Source: Planctomycetota bacterium (GTDB taxonomy: Bacteria; Planctomycetota; Planctomycetia; Pirellulales; Lacipirellulaceae). From it: 43,922 nucleotides of DNA. The translations under genes and the position numbers were made by a program. Below, piece after piece: positions 26,208 through 35,912 of this stretch. The stretch lies in NCBI GenBank assembly GCA_013152205.1, contig JAADGV010000048.1, forward strand, positions 1 through 43,922, read 5' to 3'. The notes beneath the pieces are model-generated. The model was not told the DNA's origin. It was given only the letters and a program-made list of their open reading frames with translations, and made no database searches. Position 1 is the stretch's first letter, and each line of letters opens with the position of its first letter.

Positions 26208-26328
26208 TTAAAATTTAGATTGTGAAATTCGGATAAATAGAAAGACGATTGAAGGGGAGTTCAGTGTGTTACTTGGCGTGCAGATAAGTTAGTTCCGCAC
26301 TCCAAAATCCGGATTCCTCGATCAATTG

Positions 26329-26399
26329 GCGGGTGTAGCTCAATGGTAGAGCAACAGCCTTCCAAGCTGATGACGAGGGTTCGATTCCCTTCACCCGCT
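26329..26399 (+). tRNA. tRNA-Gly (anticodon TCC)
   Basis: A 71-nt tRNA: acceptor GCGGGTG/CACCCGC, anticodon loop CTTCCAA (TCC at 26361-26363), and T arm with 'GGGTTCGATTCCC'. One base-pair mismatch at the base of the anticodon stem (A-A). No encoded CCA. Third tRNA of the cluster. Confidence 0.95.
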
Positions 26400-26407
26400 T
26401 TTAAGGG

Positions 26408-26474
26408 TCTAGAGTCGAGGGTCGAGAGTTGAGAGATAGAAAGAAAGATAAAATGTTTGGCTCTTGACTCTAGA
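26408..26474 (+). repeat. Inverted repeat in the Gly-Thr tRNA spacer
   Basis: TCTAGAGTC (26408-26416) and GACTCTAGA (26466-26474) form a 9-bp stem around a purine-rich loop. Between two co-transcribed tRNAs it may help to define processing, or be another dispersed repeat. Confidence 0.5.
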
Positions 26475-26495
26475 TCTTCCGCTCTCGGCTTGGCT

Positions 26496-26568
26496 GCTGC
26501 TGTAGCTCAGTTGGTAGAGCACGTCCTTGGTAAGGACGAGGTCATGAGTTCGAGTCTCATCAGCAGCT
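26496..26568 (+). tRNA. tRNA-Thr (anticodon GGT)
   Basis: 73 nt: acceptor GCTGCTG/CAGCAGC, D arm 'GCTCAGTTGGTAGAGC', anticodon loop TTGGTAA (GGT at 26529-26531, codon ACC), T arm with GAGTTCGAGTC. No encoded CCA. It sits about 100 nt ahead of tuf and is probably co-transcribed with it, like E. coli thrT-tufB. Confidence 0.95.
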
Positions 26569-26672
26569 CTCAATATTTGTAGAGTGAGATTTTTTTAGTA
26601 ACGCGTTAGAGTTCGCAAAAAACTCCATTTTTGTCACTGAAGCACACGTTTTTTAAGAAGTTAGGGAGAAAA

Positions 26673-27872
26673 ATGGCTAAGGAAACCTTTGAGCGCTCCA
26701 AGCCGCACGTCAACGTAGGCACCATTGGTCACATCGATCATGGGAAAACTACCACCACTGGGGCCATTTTGGCTGTTCAGGCGCAAAAGGGCTTGGCTAA
26801 GTGCAAGTCCTACGCTGATATCGCCAAGGGTGGTACCGTTCGTGATGCAACCAAGACGGTGACCATCGCCGTCGCGCACGTTGAGTACGAAACCGACAAT
26901 CGTCACTACGCCCATATCGATTGCCCTGGGCATGCTGACTTTATCAAGAACATGATCACCGGTGCCGCCCAGATGGACGGGGCGATCCTGGTTGTCTCGG
27001 CTGCTGATGGCCCTATGCCGCAGACTCGCGAGCACATCCTGCTCGCCCGTCAGGTAGGGGTTCCGAAGATCGTGGTTTTTCTGAACAAGTGCGATCTGGT
27101 CGACGACGAAGAGTTGCTCGAATTGGTCGAATTGGAGATCCGCGAGTTGCTTACCATGTATGGCTTCCCGGGCGACGAAGTGCCGATCATTCGTGGTAAT
27201 GCGAAGGGTGCGATTGAGTCTCCCGAGAACGAAGAGTACGCCAAGCCGTTTGGCGAGCTGATGGATGCCATTGATGCCTACATTCCTGAGCCTGTTCGTG
27301 AAAACGACAAGCCATTTTTGATGGCCATCGAAGACGTTTTCTCGATCGAAGGTCGTGGCACGGTCGCAACTGGTCGTATCGAGCGTGGTGTCATTAAGGT
27401 TGGCGAAGAAGTCGAAATCATTGGTTTGACCGAGGCACCGACTAAGACTACCTGCACTGGCGTCGAAGCCTTCAATAAGACGATGGACGAAGGTTTTTCG
27501 GGCGACAACGTAGGTTGCCTGTTGCGTGGCGTGAAGCGTGAAGATATCCAGCGTGGTCAGGTGCTAGCCAAGCCTGGTAGCATTACTCCTCATACCAAGT
27601 TTGAGGCCGAAATTTACGTCCTCAGCAAGGAAGAGGGTGGTCGACACACGCCGTTCTTCAGCGGCTATCGTCCCCAGTTTTACTTCCGGACAACTGACGT
27701 CACTGGTACTGCCAACTTGGTTGGCGATGCAGAAATGTGCATGCCTGGCGACAATGCTCGGTTGGCAGTTGAGCTGATGAAGCCAATCGCCATGGACGAT
27801 GGTGTTCGCTTTGCCATCCGCGAAGGTGGCAAGACGGTTGGCTCGGGTGTTGTTACGAAGATTATTGAATAA
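26673..27872 (+). CDS. tuf: Elongation factor Tu
   Basis: It delivers aminoacyl-tRNA to the ribosomal A site as a GTP complex. The 399 residues contain the standard G motifs: 'GHIDHGKTT' near 18-26 (P-loop), 'DCPGHAD' near 81-87 and 'NKCD' near 136-139, with the two C-terminal beta-barrel domains complete ('[14 protein letters not shown]', '[12 protein letters not shown]'). I chose the ATG at 26673 with AGGGAGAA upstream, not the open frame beginning 14 codons earlier. Its neighbours are four tRNA genes before and trnW, secE and nusG after, the ancient tufB-secE-nusG arrangement. The gene uses codons with few rare triplets, as expected for high expression. Confidence 0.98.
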   Translation: MAKETFERSKPHVNVGTIGHIDHGKTTTTGAILAVQAQKGLAKCKSYADIAKGGTVRDATKTVTIAVAHVEYETDNRHYAHIDCPGHADFIKNMITGAAQMDGAILVVSAADGPMPQTREHILLARQVGVPKIVVFLNKCDLVDDEELLELVELEIRELLTMYGFPGDEVPIIRGNAKGAIESPENEEYAKPFGELMDAIDAYIPEPVRENDKPFLMAIEDVFSIEGRGTVATGRIERGVIKVGEEVEIIGLTEAPTKTTCTGVEAFNKTMDEGFSGDNVGCLLRGVKREDIQRGQVLAKPGSITPHTKFEAEIYVLSKEEGGRHTPFFSGYRPQFYFRTTDVTGTANLVGDAEMCMPGDNARLAVELMKPIAMDDGVRFAIREGGKTVGSGVVTKIIE

Positions 27873-27882
27873 TTTGGAAGGT

Positions 27883-27940
27883 GGAGGGCGGAAGGCGGAA
27901 AACTTGAGGGCAGAAATGTTCTGTTCGGCCTTCGCCCTCC
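27883..27940 (+). other. Hairpin between tuf and tRNA-Trp
   Basis: GGAGGGCGGAAGGC and GCCTTCGCCCTCC can pair around a loop of about 30 nt. There is no T-run, so it may be a processing or attenuating structure separating the tuf mRNA from the tRNA. Confidence 0.5.
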
Positions 27941-27951
27941 CTCCTTCTTAC

Positions 27952-28024
27952 AGGGGCGTAGCTCAATTGGCAGAGCACCGGTCTCCAAAACCGGGGGTTG
28001 TGAGTTCGAGTCCCACCGCCCCTG
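27952..28024 (+). tRNA. tRNA-Trp (anticodon CCA)
   Basis: 73 nt: acceptor AGGGGCG/CGCCCCT, anticodon loop CTCCAAA (CCA), T arm with GAGTTCGAGTC. Discriminator G is followed by CCA at 28025-28027. It is the only one of the five tRNAs in the window whose CCA end is encoded. It stands where other bacteria often have rpmG, between tuf and secE. Confidence 0.95.
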
Positions 28025-28200
28025 CCATTTAGGTGCGAATGATGTGTCTGGTGCAAATGGCTTTGGTTTATTCAGAGCCGGGGCAGCAGGCAAAGCAGAG
28101 TAAGTAGTGTGTAGTTCGATGTTACCCACCATGGGCGGGCTGGTTTCGATTGCGGCTGATGCCGTGGTTCGAAGTGCCTAAAAGCTAACTGGGAAAAGCT

Positions 28201-28599
28201 GTGGCTGAGTTAATCGCAGGAATGTTTATTGCTTCGCGGTACAAGCGAAGTCAGGGCAGGATGGCCCGGCAGCTAACGTTTGCAGCCATGGCGTTGGCGG
28301 TTTCCGTAGGCGCTTGGAAAATCAGCAGTAGTTCGGCTACGGAGGTAGGGCAGTACTTCATCCCCGTGGCAGTGTTGGTGGCTGGTTTGTGGGCAAGTTT
28401 TCGATTGATCAATCTTCCTCGTTTTGCGGATTTTTTAATCTCCGTCGAAGCGGAGATGAACAAAGTTTCGTGGCCTGCTCGTAGCGAGTTGTGGCGAGCC
28501 TCGACGGTCGTTATTGTGGTGATCTTTTTCCTCGCTGCGACGTTGTATGCATATGACATCGTGTTGAGGTTTGTGATGGGGCAAGTTTTCGGCCTCTAG
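28201..28599 (+). CDS. secE: Preprotein translocase subunit SecE
   Basis: SecE clamps SecY in the Sec translocon of the inner membrane. This 132-residue version has three membrane segments like the E. coli protein: about 25-42, 50-68 and 100-125, with the conserved amphipathic linker 'SVEAEMNKVSWPARSELWRA' at about 80-99 just before the last helix. Many bacteria make only the one-helix form of about 60 residues. I chose GTG at 28201 because it keeps the whole N-terminal part; an ATG at 28222 is an alternative with a poor site. nusG follows after 52 nt, the near-universal pairing. rpmG is absent between tuf and secE. Confidence 0.93.
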   Translation: MAELIAGMFIASRYKRSQGRMARQLTFAAMALAVSVGAWKISSSSATEVGQYFIPVAVLVAGLWASFRLINLPRFADFLISVEAEMNKVSWPARSELWRASTVVIVVIFFLAATLYAYDIVLRFVMGQVFGL

Positions 28600-28651
28600 C
28601 AACCGTTGATAGGTTGTGGCGTCGTAACGACAAAACCAAAGGAACGCTCAA

Positions 28652-29467
28652 GTGAGCGAAGATTCAAATAAAACAGCAGACGAAGCATCGGCCGAGCCCG
28701 AAACCCCAGTCCAGGGTGAGGAGCAAGTTGCGCCCCTAGAGGGGGTGGCTGCTGAAAGCGTTGCTGTTGAAGACGAGGTCGTCGAAGCAACCGAAGACGC
28801 GGCAGAAGTAGCTGAAGCGGCTGACGAAGAGCAAGAAGAAGCTGCGGTAGAAGAGCAGGTCGATGAGGTTGAGCCGGACGAAGCCGAACCTATTGCTGAG
28901 GAAGCAGCAGATGAGGAAGAGTCCAGCGATGCCGTTCAGATGGATTGGTACATTCTCAAGGTTCAAAGTAATCGTGAGCGGTCGATTTCCGAGGCACTCC
29001 GTCGCAAGATCGCGATCGAGGGGCTAGAAGACTACTTCGGCGATGTTATCGTGCCGGTAGAAAAGGTTACCGAGTTCAAGGCTGGGAAGAAGAAGGTTGT
29101 CGAGCGGAAACTTTATCCAGGCTACATCGTCGTGAATATGCACATCAACGATGACACTTGGTTTGCAGTCCGCGAGACGTCGGGTATCGGTGATTTCACC
29201 GGCTCGGGCGGCAAACCAACACCGATGTTGCCTCATGAGGTAACACGCATCATCCAGACAGAAGAAGAAGAGACAGAAGACTCGCCGAAGCTGAACATTA
29301 CGTTCAATTTGGGCGATCAGGTGAAGGTCAAGGAAGGAACCTTTGAGAGCTTTGAGGGCGAGGTACATGCGATCGACGAGCACAGTGGTCGCGTGACAGT
29401 AATGATCAACATTTTTGGTCGAAGTACTCCAGTCGAACTGGAATACTGGCAAGCAGAGCAAGTGTAA
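28652..29467 (+). CDS. nusG: Transcription antitermination factor NusG with acidic extension
   Basis: NusG binds RNA polymerase and couples it to Rho or to the ribosome. The family core is complete: the NGN domain from about residue 97 ('MDWYILKVQSNRERSISEAL', then 'ERKLYPGYIVVNM') and the C-terminal KOW domain from about 217 ('LGDQVKVKEGTFESFEGEV', 'TVMINIFGRSTPVELEY'). The first 96 residues are extra: 38 Asp/Glu, one Lys and no Arg. E. coli NusG is 181 residues, this one 271. The start is GTG at 28652 with AAAGGA upstream; starting at the internal ATG 28940 would give a standard NusG, but the reading frame upstream keeps acidic protein-like composition throughout, so I take the long form as real. 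Confidence 0.93.
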   Translation: MSEDSNKTADEASAEPETPVQGEEQVAPLEGVAAESVAVEDEVVEATEDAAEVAEAADEEQEEAAVEEQVDEVEPDEAEPIAEEAADEEESSDAVQMDWYILKVQSNRERSISEALRRKIAIEGLEDYFGDVIVPVEKVTEFKAGKKKVVERKLYPGYIVVNMHINDDTWFAVRETSGIGDFTGSGGKPTPMLPHEVTRIIQTEEEETEDSPKLNITFNLGDQVKVKEGTFESFEGEVHAIDEHSGRVTVMINIFGRSTPVELEYWQAEQV

Positions 29468-29495
29468 GAAATTGAAATTCAGAGTTCAGAAGTTT

Positions 29496-29517
29496 GTTAG
29501 CGTCGTCGGCCACGACG
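29496..29517 (+). promoter_or_regulatory. Dispersed-element fragment forming a hairpin before rplK
   Basis: 'gttagcgtcgtcggccacga' is the core of the window's 65-nt dispersed element. Here CGTCGT (29501-29506) pairs with ACGACG (29512-29517). It sits 39 nt before rplK, where E. coli carries the L1-binding site that represses L11-L1 synthesis. It could be a mere repeat. Confidence 0.4.
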
Positions 29518-29555
29518 ATAAATTGTAAGTAAGAAGTTTCGACCCAAGAGCACTC

Positions 29556-29981
29556 ATGGCAAAGCAACTCGTAGGATCAGCAAAGTTTCAAATTCCTGGT
29601 GGGCAGGCAACTCCTGCACCGCCGGTTGGTACGGCGCTAGGTAAGTTTGGTGTGAACCTCGGGCAGTTTGTCACGGCGTTTAACGACAAGACCAAAGATG
29701 CCGGCGGCATGATGATTCCGGTCGTTGTGAATGTCTACAACGATCGTTCGTTTGACTTCATTACCAAGAGCCCCCCGGCGGCTGTGTTGCTGAAAAAAGC
29801 GGCCAATATCGCCAAAGGCTCGGGTGTGCCAAACAAGATCAAAGTGGGCAAGGTGACACGAGCCCAATTAGAAGACATTGCAAATACCAAGATGAACGAT
29901 CTCAATGCGAGTGATCTCGATAATGCTGTGCGGTTGATCGCCGGGACAGCCCGAAGTATGGGCTTAGAGGTCGAAGGTTAA
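29556..29981 (+). CDS. rplK: 50S ribosomal protein L11
   Basis: L11 binds the GTPase-associated region of 23S rRNA and is the target of thiostrepton. The length (141) is standard. The N-terminal domain shows '[20 protein letters not shown]' and '[14 protein letters not shown]', the C-terminal domain '[20 protein letters not shown]' and '[10 protein letters not shown]'. First gene of the rplKAJL group; rplA follows after 74 nt. All conserved prolines of the hinge are present. Confidence 0.98.
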   Translation: MAKQLVGSAKFQIPGGQATPAPPVGTALGKFGVNLGQFVTAFNDKTKDAGGMMIPVVVNVYNDRSFDFITKSPPAAVLLKKAANIAKGSGVPNKIKVGKVTRAQLEDIANTKMNDLNASDLDNAVRLIAGTARSMGLEVEG

Positions 29982-30055
29982 AACTACTCAGAACTCCGGT
30001 CGTGGTTGTTTATCTCATCGAACAACACGGTTCCGGCAAAAAGCGAAATAGAATC

Positions 30056-30733
30056 ATGCCAAAATTAGCAAAACGAATGAAAAAGTTGGTCGAAAAACAG
30101 CCCAGCGAAGCGTTGCCCGTGCCAGAGGCAGTCGACGTACTGAAGCAGTTTGATGGCACCTCGTTTGATCAGTCGGTCGAGATCTCGATGCGTCTTGGTG
30201 TCGATCCTGCCCAGGCGGATCAGATTATTCGTGGCTCGATTGTCTTGCCTCACGGCATTGGTAAAAAGCAGCGCATCATCGTATTTGCAAAAGGGCCTGC
30301 TGCCGAAGAAGCCAAGGAGGCAGGGGCGGATCACGTTGGCGACGACGATCTTGCAAAGAAGATTTTGGGCGGTTGGACCGATTTTGATGTCTGCATTGCC
30401 ACGCCCGACATGATGAAGGTAGTTGGCCCATTGGGTCGGGTCTTGGGTCCACGTGGTTTGATGCCTTCGCCTCGTGCGGGCACGGTGACTCCGGAAGTTG
30501 TCAAAACGATTGGCGAATACAAGGCGGGCAAGGTGGAGTTTCGCAACGACAAAGGTGGCAACATCCACGCAATTGTTGGCAAGCTAAGCTTCGAGCCTCA
30601 GCAATTGGCTGACAACATCCAAGCGTTTGTTAACTTGATCGTTGGCATGAAGCCCTCGTCGGTGAAGGGCGTGTACCTTCGCACAGCGCATATCAGCGCA
30701 ACCATGAGCCCTAGCGTTAAGCTGGCCGTTTAG
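30056..30733 (+). CDS. rplA: 50S ribosomal protein L1
   Basis: L1 forms the mobile stalk at the E site and usually represses its own operon by binding the mRNA ahead of rplK. The 225 residues contain '[19 protein letters not shown]', '[19 protein letters not shown]' and the signature '[20 protein letters not shown]'. I chose the ATG at 30056; the open frame from 30002 would add residues unlike the family. rplJ follows after 50 nt, too short to hold the long L10-binding leader seen in E. coli. Confidence 0.97.
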   Translation: MPKLAKRMKKLVEKQPSEALPVPEAVDVLKQFDGTSFDQSVEISMRLGVDPAQADQIIRGSIVLPHGIGKKQRIIVFAKGPAAEEAKEAGADHVGDDDLAKKILGGWTDFDVCIATPDMMKVVGPLGRVLGPRGLMPSPRAGTVTPEVVKTIGEYKAGKVEFRNDKGGNIHAIVGKLSFEPQQLADNIQAFVNLIVGMKPSSVKGVYLRTAHISATMSPSVKLAV

Positions 30734-30783
30734 TCGCAGAACATTTTTTACCGTCCACTATTCACTAGCTACCGTTCACTTCC

Positions 30784-31299
30784 ATGAGTAAGTACCTCAA
30801 AGATCTGATTACCAACGAGTTGAAAAGTCGGCTCGAAGGTATTGACGACGCATTGGTTGTCAATGTTGTCGGCATGGAGGCGAACGCCAATGTCGAATTG
30901 CGTCGTTCGCTGCGAGAAAAGAATATGCACCTGATGGTGGTGAAGAATAGTCTCGCCACTCGTGCCACCGAAGGAACCGCCTTGGCCCCTGCTTTTGAGG
31001 GAAGTGCCGGTACGTTGGCCGTAGTTTGGGGAGGCGAAGATGTTGTCTCTCTGGCCAAAGAGGTGGTGAGATTATCGAAGAACGAAGAATACGCCCCATT
31101 TGCTCCGAAGGGTGGAGTGATGGATGGTTCGAAGCTGTCTGCCGAAGATGTTACGGCGATCAGCAAGTGGCCTAACCGGGATGAGCAGCTCAGCCTGTTG
31201 GTTGGCCAAATTTTGGCGCCAGGGGCAAACCTGTCGTCGCAACTTACTGGTGTTGGCGGTCAGCTTGCCAGCCAGATTAGTCAAAAAGCGGAAGAATAA
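30784..31299 (+). CDS. rplJ: 50S ribosomal protein L10
   Basis: L10 anchors the L7/L12 dimers on the ribosomal stalk. The 171 residues show the N-terminal RNA-binding part ('DALVVNVVGMEANANVELRR', 'NMHLMVVKNSLATRA') and the C-terminal L12-binding helix ('ASQISQKAEE'). Length is in the normal range. It sits directly before rplL, as almost always. Confidence 0.97.
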   Translation: MSKYLKDLITNELKSRLEGIDDALVVNVVGMEANANVELRRSLREKNMHLMVVKNSLATRATEGTALAPAFEGSAGTLAVVWGGEDVVSLAKEVVRLSKNEEYAPFAPKGGVMDGSKLSAEDVTAISKWPNRDEQLSLLVGQILAPGANLSSQLTGVGGQLASQISQKAEE

Positions 31300-31382
31300 A
31301 GTTTCAGATTTTTCAAATCTGTGAATCGTAGATTGCAATTTTCGGGCGAATGACCCAAGTAGTGAGAAAGGACGAAGTTAAG

Positions 31383-31790
31383 ATGAGCGATGCAGCAGTT
31401 GCAGAGTACTCAGCAGAGACTAAAGAAATGGGCGATAAGATCGTGGCTTTGACGCTTAAAGAAGCAAAAGAGCTTAGCGATTACCTGAAGGACGAGCACG
31501 GCATTGAGCCCGCTGCTGGTGGCGGCGCAATAATGATGGCTGCCCCTGGCGACGGTGACGGCGGTGCTGCCGAAGAGCAGACCGAATTCGACGTCGTACT
31601 CGAGTCGTTCGGCGGCAACAAGATCTCCGTGATCAAAGTAGTACGCAGTGCAACAGGCCTTGGCCTGAAGGAAGCGAAAGACGTGGTCGAAAGTGCTCCT
31701 GGCAAAGTCAAAGAAGGCGTTAGCAAAGAAGATGCAGAGAAGCTAAAGGCCGACTTGGAAGAAGCTGGCGCAACGGTCACGATCAAGTAA
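31383..31790 (+). CDS. rplL: 50S ribosomal protein L7/L12
   Basis: It forms the stalk dimers that recruit and stimulate translational GTPases. The 135 residues comprise the dimerising N-terminal domain ('[20 protein letters not shown]'), a Gly/Ala-rich hinge with Asp/Gly instead of the common Ala/Pro ('[13 protein letters not shown]'), and the factor-binding domain ('[20 protein letters not shown]', 'KDVVESAP'). I chose the ATG at 31383, preceded by AAAGGA. The 265-nt gap before rpoB is the longest in this operon and carries two hairpins. Confidence 0.97.
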   Translation: MSDAAVAEYSAETKEMGDKIVALTLKEAKELSDYLKDEHGIEPAAGGGAIMMAAPGDGDGGAAEEQTEFDVVLESFGGNKISVIKVVRSATGLGLKEAKDVVESAPGKVKEGVSKEDAEKLKADLEEAGATVTIK

Positions 31791-31863
31791 GTCAGCAAGT
31801 CGAAACGTCCCCTTGCCATCAGGGTTCGTGGGACGGAAGTCTAGCAGATGTTGATTTGGATTC

Positions 31864-31941
31864 CGGTATTGTAGGGCAAAGGAATAGCCATGCCTCGGCA
31901 ATCGTACGATTTCGTTGTCAGCAACAATACCGAAATTTTTT
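31864..31941 (+). terminator. Attenuator-like hairpin between rplL and rpoB
   Basis: CGGTATTGT (31864-31872) pairs perfectly with ACAATACCG (31924-31932), and TTTTTT follows at 31936-31941. The intervening 51 nt can fold too. E. coli also has a partial terminator in this gap, which lowers rpoBC expression relative to the ribosomal genes; here I infer the same. Confidence 0.5.
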
Positions 31942-31977
31942 GCGTATCTAATATTTTTACCTGGCGAGTAGCAAGTG

Positions 31978-32016
31978 CCACCCGACCCGTGCGCGGGGTG
32001 TCGGTGGGTGCAAATC
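31978..32016 (+). promoter_or_regulatory. GC-rich hairpin in the rpoB leader
   Basis: 'ccacccgacccg' can pair with 'cggggtgtcggtgggtg' across a short loop (CCCG TGCG CGGG at the core). It ends 40 nt before the rpoB start codon and could affect mRNA processing or initiation. Identified by eye only. Confidence 0.35.
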
Positions 32017-32055
32017 GTCGGGTTCCTACCTCGTGAGAACGGAGCAGTTTGCCCT

Positions 32056-35000
32056 ATGGCAGTCACGGCTCAGCGACGCTTGGCGACTAACGACATTCGG
32101 GTTTTCGGGAGTAGTCGAACTGGCTATTCCATTCCGGATTTAACTAAAATTCAGACAGCAAGTTACGAGCGATTTCTCCAGTATCGCACAGGCTCGGTTG
32201 AAAATCGGAAGGCAGAAGGCCTCGAAGGTGTCCTTCAGGAAATCTTTCCGATCGAGAGCTATGATAAGACGATCCGTCTGGAGTACTTGCGCTACGAGCT
32301 AGGGAAGCCTCGTTACGAACCGGACGAATGTCGGCAACTGCGGCTGAGTTACGGTCGGCCGTTCCGGATTTGGCTGCGCTTGGTGAAAGACCAGCCGGTC
32401 GAAGAGGAAGTCTATCTGGGCGACCTGCCGATCATGCTTGGTGGTGGTGAGTTCATCATCAATGGTGCCGAGCGCGTGGTCGTTAGCCAGTTGCATCGTA
32501 GCCCTGGTATCGACTTTGTTTCTGAGGTCGACGCCGGCGATCGCCGTATGCATAGCTGTCGGGTGATTCCCGAGCGTGGTAGCTGGATCGAACTGAATAC
32601 GACCAAGAAAGATAGTATCACGGTCCGGATTGATCAGAGCGGTAAGTTTTCGGCGACGACGTTGCTTCGTGCACTGACTCCCAAGCTTAGCATGGATACG
32701 GATATCTTGCGTACGTTCTACGAGGCAACGAAGCAAAAGGTTTCTGATGGACGTAGTGCCATCAAAATCGAAGGTAAAGTGGCAGTTGAAGACGTGGTGT
32801 ATCCGGTCGGCAGCGAGCGAGCTGGCGAGATCATCATCGAAGCAGGCCAGAAGATTAGCAAGAATATTGCGGAGATCATTTGCACCTCGGATGTGAAATC
32901 GGTCGAGGTAATTGATCCGCCGCCAACTTCCCATCTGCTGAACGCCCTGGCTGACGATAACACTTCTAGCCACGAAGAAGCGCTGCTCAGAATCTACCAA
33001 CGACTGCGTCCCGGGAATCCTCCCCAGTTGGAGAAGGCTCGCACGCTGTTTAACGAAAAGTTCTTCGATTCGAACCGCTATCGGCTGGGTCGCGTGGGCC
33101 GTTTTCGTATCAACCGAAAATTGGGCCTAAAAGTCTCAGAGAACGAGATGGTCTTGCGACCAGAAGATTTGATGGCTTTGCTTCGGTACCTGTTGAAGCT
33201 AGTTGCCGGTGACCCGGAAGCGGAAGTCGACGACATCGATCACCTTGGGAATCGACGTTTACGTACGATTGATGAGTTGGCGTGCGACGAGATTCGCAAA
33301 GGATTTTTGAAGTTGCGCCGGACAGTTCAGGAGCGTATGAGCCTGAAAGATGCCGACGACATGACGCCACGTAGCTTAATCAATCCAAAAAGTATTTCAG
33401 CAGCGATTGAGTACTTCTTTGGTCGTGGTGAGTTGTCGCAGGTAGTCGACCAGACTAATCCCCTGTCGATGCTTACGCACGAGCGGCGTCTGTCTGCGTT
33501 GGGGCCTGGCGGTTTGAATCGTAAACGGGCTGGCTTCGAGGTTCGCGACGTTCATATTTCGCATTACGGTCGAATCTGTCCGATTGAGACTCCCGAAGGT
33601 ACGAATATCGGCCTGATCTCTAGTTTGGCCATGTATGCCACGGTGGATGATTATGGCTTCTTGGTCACGCCTTACCGCAAGGTGACGAAGGGCAGGCTCA
33701 CCGACGAGGTTGTCTGGTTGCGAGCGGATCAGGAGTCGGACGCCTTTGTGGCTTCGGCAGATGTGCCCGTCAAAGACGATAAGATATTGGACGCTAACGT
33801 CGTTGCCCGGTACAAGTCGGACTTCGAGTTGGTGCCCGTCGACAAGATCGAATACACCGACGTTGCTCCGAGCCAGATGATTGGTGTTTCGGCTGGTTTG
33901 ATTCCGTTCTTAGAGCACGACGATGCCAACCGTGCGTTGATGGGGTCGAATATGCAGCGTCAAGCCGTGCCGCTGTTGGTTGCTGAGCCGCCCATTGTAG
34001 GTACGGGGTTAGAAACCGATGTCGCACGCCACTCAGGCATGTTGGTCCGAGCTGGGCACAAGGGCACGGTGACCTATGTTGATGCGGATCGCATTGAAAT
34101 TGGTCCAGAAGTGCATCTGATGCGTAAGTTCGTCGGCCTAAACGAGCGGACTTGTCAGAACCAAAAACCGTTGGTGCTTCCTGGCGACAAGGTCGAGAAG
34201 GGCGATGTGATTGCTGACGGGGCTGCGACCTTCCAGGGCGAGTTGGCTCTGGGGCGTAACGTGTTGGTCGCCTTTATGTCTTACGAAGGTTACAACTTCG
34301 AGGACGCGATTATCATCAGCGAAGAGTTGGTGCATAACGACACTTATACTTCGATCCATATCGAAGAGTTTGATGTCGAGATTCGCGAAACGAAACTCGG
34401 TCGCGAAGAATTCACTCGCGATATTCCAAACGTCAGTGAGAAAGCCCTTCGCAATCTTGATGAGAGCGGCATCGTTGGTATCGGCACCTACGTCGAGCCG
34501 GGCGATATTCTGGTAGGTAAGGTTTCGCCAAAGTCGAAGACCGAGCTGACTCCGGAAGAAAAGCTGTTGCATGCGATCTTTGGTCGTGCTGGCGAAGATG
34601 TGAAGAACGACTCGCTGGAAGCTCCGTCGGGGGTTGAGGGGATCGTGATTGATACCCAGAAATTCTCGCGTCGCATGAGCTTGGGCGAAGACGAGCGAAA
34701 GCTCTTTGAAAAGTCGTTGAAAGATGCCGAACTGGAAGGCAACGAGATCATTGCGGTCGCGTTTACCAAGTTGGTGATCGAGATCGAAGAGGTTTTGCAG
34801 AAAAAGCTGACCGACGAAGATGGCAACGAACTGGTTCACAATCAGCAGCCTCAATTCGTTGCCGATGCGGCGACAATGTTCCGGCTGGATTCGATCGATG
34901 TTCGCAGCCCTCAACGGAAAAAAGATATCGAGAAGATTTATCGTGCTGGTTGGCCTGCTGTTGAAGAGGTGATTGATGCCCGGGATCGTCGACTGAATTC

Positions 35001-35769
35001 GATGAAACGAGGCGACGAACTTCGCAGTGGCGTTTTGCAAATGGTGAAGATCTACATCGCAACGAAGCGAGTGATCTCGGTGGGCGATAAGATGGCAGGC
35101 CGCCATGGTAACAAGGGCGTGATCTCCAGGATTTTGCCGATCGAGGACATGCCATTTTTGGAAGATGGCACGCCAATTCAGATCATGCTTAATCCATTAG
35201 GTGTGCCTAGCCGTATGAACGTCGGCCAGATTCTCGAAACCCATCTTGGTTGGGCAGGTGCGAAGCTCGGCTTCCGTGCCATCACTCCAGTCTTCGACGG
35301 AGCCACCGAAGAGCAAATCAACGATGCTCTGGAAGAGGGTGGATTGCCTCGCCACGGCAAGGTGCGATTGTTGGACGGACGCACGGGCGAGTCGTTCGAG
35401 CAAGAAACCACGGTTGGCTATATCTACATGCTCAAGCTCCATCACTTGGTGGATGACAAGGTGCATGCAAGAAGCACAGGTCCATACTCGTTGATTACGC
35501 AGCAGCCTCTGGGTGGTAAAGCCCGGTTTGGTGGCCAGCGATTTGGTGAGATGGAAGTATGGGCACTCGAAGCTTATGGTGCGGCTTACATTTTGCAGGA
35601 ATTACTGACGGTCAAGAGCGACGACGTTGAAGGTCGTACCAAGATTTACGAAGCAATGGTCAAAGGCGAAAACACCTTGCAGGCAGGCACACCCGCCAGC
35701 TTCGACGTGTTGACCAACGAAATTCGTGGGCTTGGCCTGAATATGCAGCTTGAGAAACGTCAACATTAA
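32056..35769 (+). CDS. rpoB: DNA-directed RNA polymerase subunit beta
   Basis: RpoB is the catalytic beta subunit. The 1237 residues are complete: the N-terminal lobes ('[11 protein letters not shown]', '[20 protein letters not shown]'), the rifampicin pocket ('[20 protein letters not shown]'), '[18 protein letters not shown]', the flap and '[17 protein letters not shown]', and the C-terminal clamp ('[20 protein letters not shown]'). The rifampicin-contact positions are wild type: D465, H475 and S480 correspond to E. coli D516, H526 and S531. I chose the ATG at 32056; the frame is open upstream from a GTG at 31975, but those residues do not look like RpoB. It is shorter than E. coli RpoB (1342), lacking the large lineage insertions. 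rpoC follows after 143 nt. Confidence 0.97.
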   Translation: MAVTAQRRLATNDIRVFGSSRTGYSIPDLTKIQTASYERFLQYRTGSVENRKAEGLEGVLQEIFPIESYDKTIRLEYLRYELGKPRYEPDECRQLRLSYGRPFRIWLRLVKDQPVEEEVYLGDLPIMLGGGEFIINGAERVVVSQLHRSPGIDFVSEVDAGDRRMHSCRVIPERGSWIELNTTKKDSITVRIDQSGKFSATTLLRALTPKLSMDTDILRTFYEATKQKVSDGRSAIKIEGKVAVEDVVYPVGSERAGEIIIEAGQKISKNIAEIICTSDVKSVEVIDPPPTSHLLNALADDNTSSHEEALLRIYQRLRPGNPPQLEKARTLFNEKFFDSNRYRLGRVGRFRINRKLGLKVSENEMVLRPEDLMALLRYLLKLVAGDPEAEVDDIDHLGNRRLRTIDELACDEIRKGFLKLRRTVQERMSLKDADDMTPRSLINPKSISAAIEYFFGRGELSQVVDQTNPLSMLTHERRLSALGPGGLNRKRAGFEVRDVHISHYGRICPIETPEGTNIGLISSLAMYATVDDYGFLVTPYRKVTKGRLTDEVVWLRADQESDAFVASADVPVKDDKILDANVVARYKSDFELVPVDKIEYTDVAPSQMIGVSAGLIPFLEHDDANRALMGSNMQRQAVPLLVAEPPIVGTGLETDVARHSGMLVRAGHKGTVTYVDADRIEIGPEVHLMRKFVGLNERTCQNQKPLVLPGDKVEKGDVIADGAATFQGELALGRNVLVAFMSYEGYNFEDAIIISEELVHNDTYTSIHIEEFDVEIRETKLGREEFTRDIPNVSEKALRNLDESGIVGIGTYVEPGDILVGKVSPKSKTELTPEEKLLHAIFGRAGEDVKNDSLEAPSGVEGIVIDTQKFSRRMSLGEDERKLFEKSLKDAELEGNEIIAVAFTKLVIEIEEVLQKKLTDEDGNELVHNQQPQFVADAATMFRLDSIDVRSPQRKKDIEKIYRAGWPAVEEVIDARDRRLNSMKRGDELRSGVLQMVKIYIATKRVISVGDKMAGRHGNKGVISRILPIEDMPFLEDGTPIQIMLNPLGVPSRMNVGQILETHLGWAGAKLGFRAITPVFDGATEEQINDALEEGGLPRHGKVRLLDGRTGESFEQETTVGYIYMLKLHHLVDDKVHARSTGPYSLITQQPLGGKARFGGQRFGEMEVWALEAYGAAYILQELLTVKSDDVEGRTKIYEAMVKGENTLQAGTPASFDVLTNEIRGLGLNMQLEKRQH

Positions 35770-35877
35770 GAAGTTATTCTCAGGGGCACTGGGCCGAAGT
35801 TAGCAAGCCTTGTGCCGACCTGTTGTTAAATAGAGATGGCTTGAACGGTGCATGTCACCGATTACACAAGTTTTATA

Positions 35878-35895
35878 GTCGCTGGCGATAGCGAC
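35878..35895 (+). promoter_or_regulatory. Small hairpin at the rpoC ribosome binding site
   Basis: GTCGCT and AGCGAC pair perfectly around a 6-nt loop, ending 5 nt before GAGGAG of rpoC. A second one, CGGTG/CACCG, lies at 35846-35860. They could tune rpoC initiation; the stems are short, so chance is possible. Confidence 0.3.
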
Positions 35896-35912
35896 GGAGT
35901 GAGGAGCGTCGG

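Noticed and set aside
26018..26218. Small open frame covering tRNA-Tyr
   Set aside because: It overlaps a complete tRNA and is not protein-like.
27873..28200. Search for rpmG (L33) between tuf and secE
   Set aside because: No frame of about 50 codons with the L33 cysteines is present; only tRNA-Trp and a hairpin are found.
34138..35106. 322-residue minus-strand frame inside rpoB
   Set aside because: Antisense shadow of a conserved gene; no start signals and no domain.
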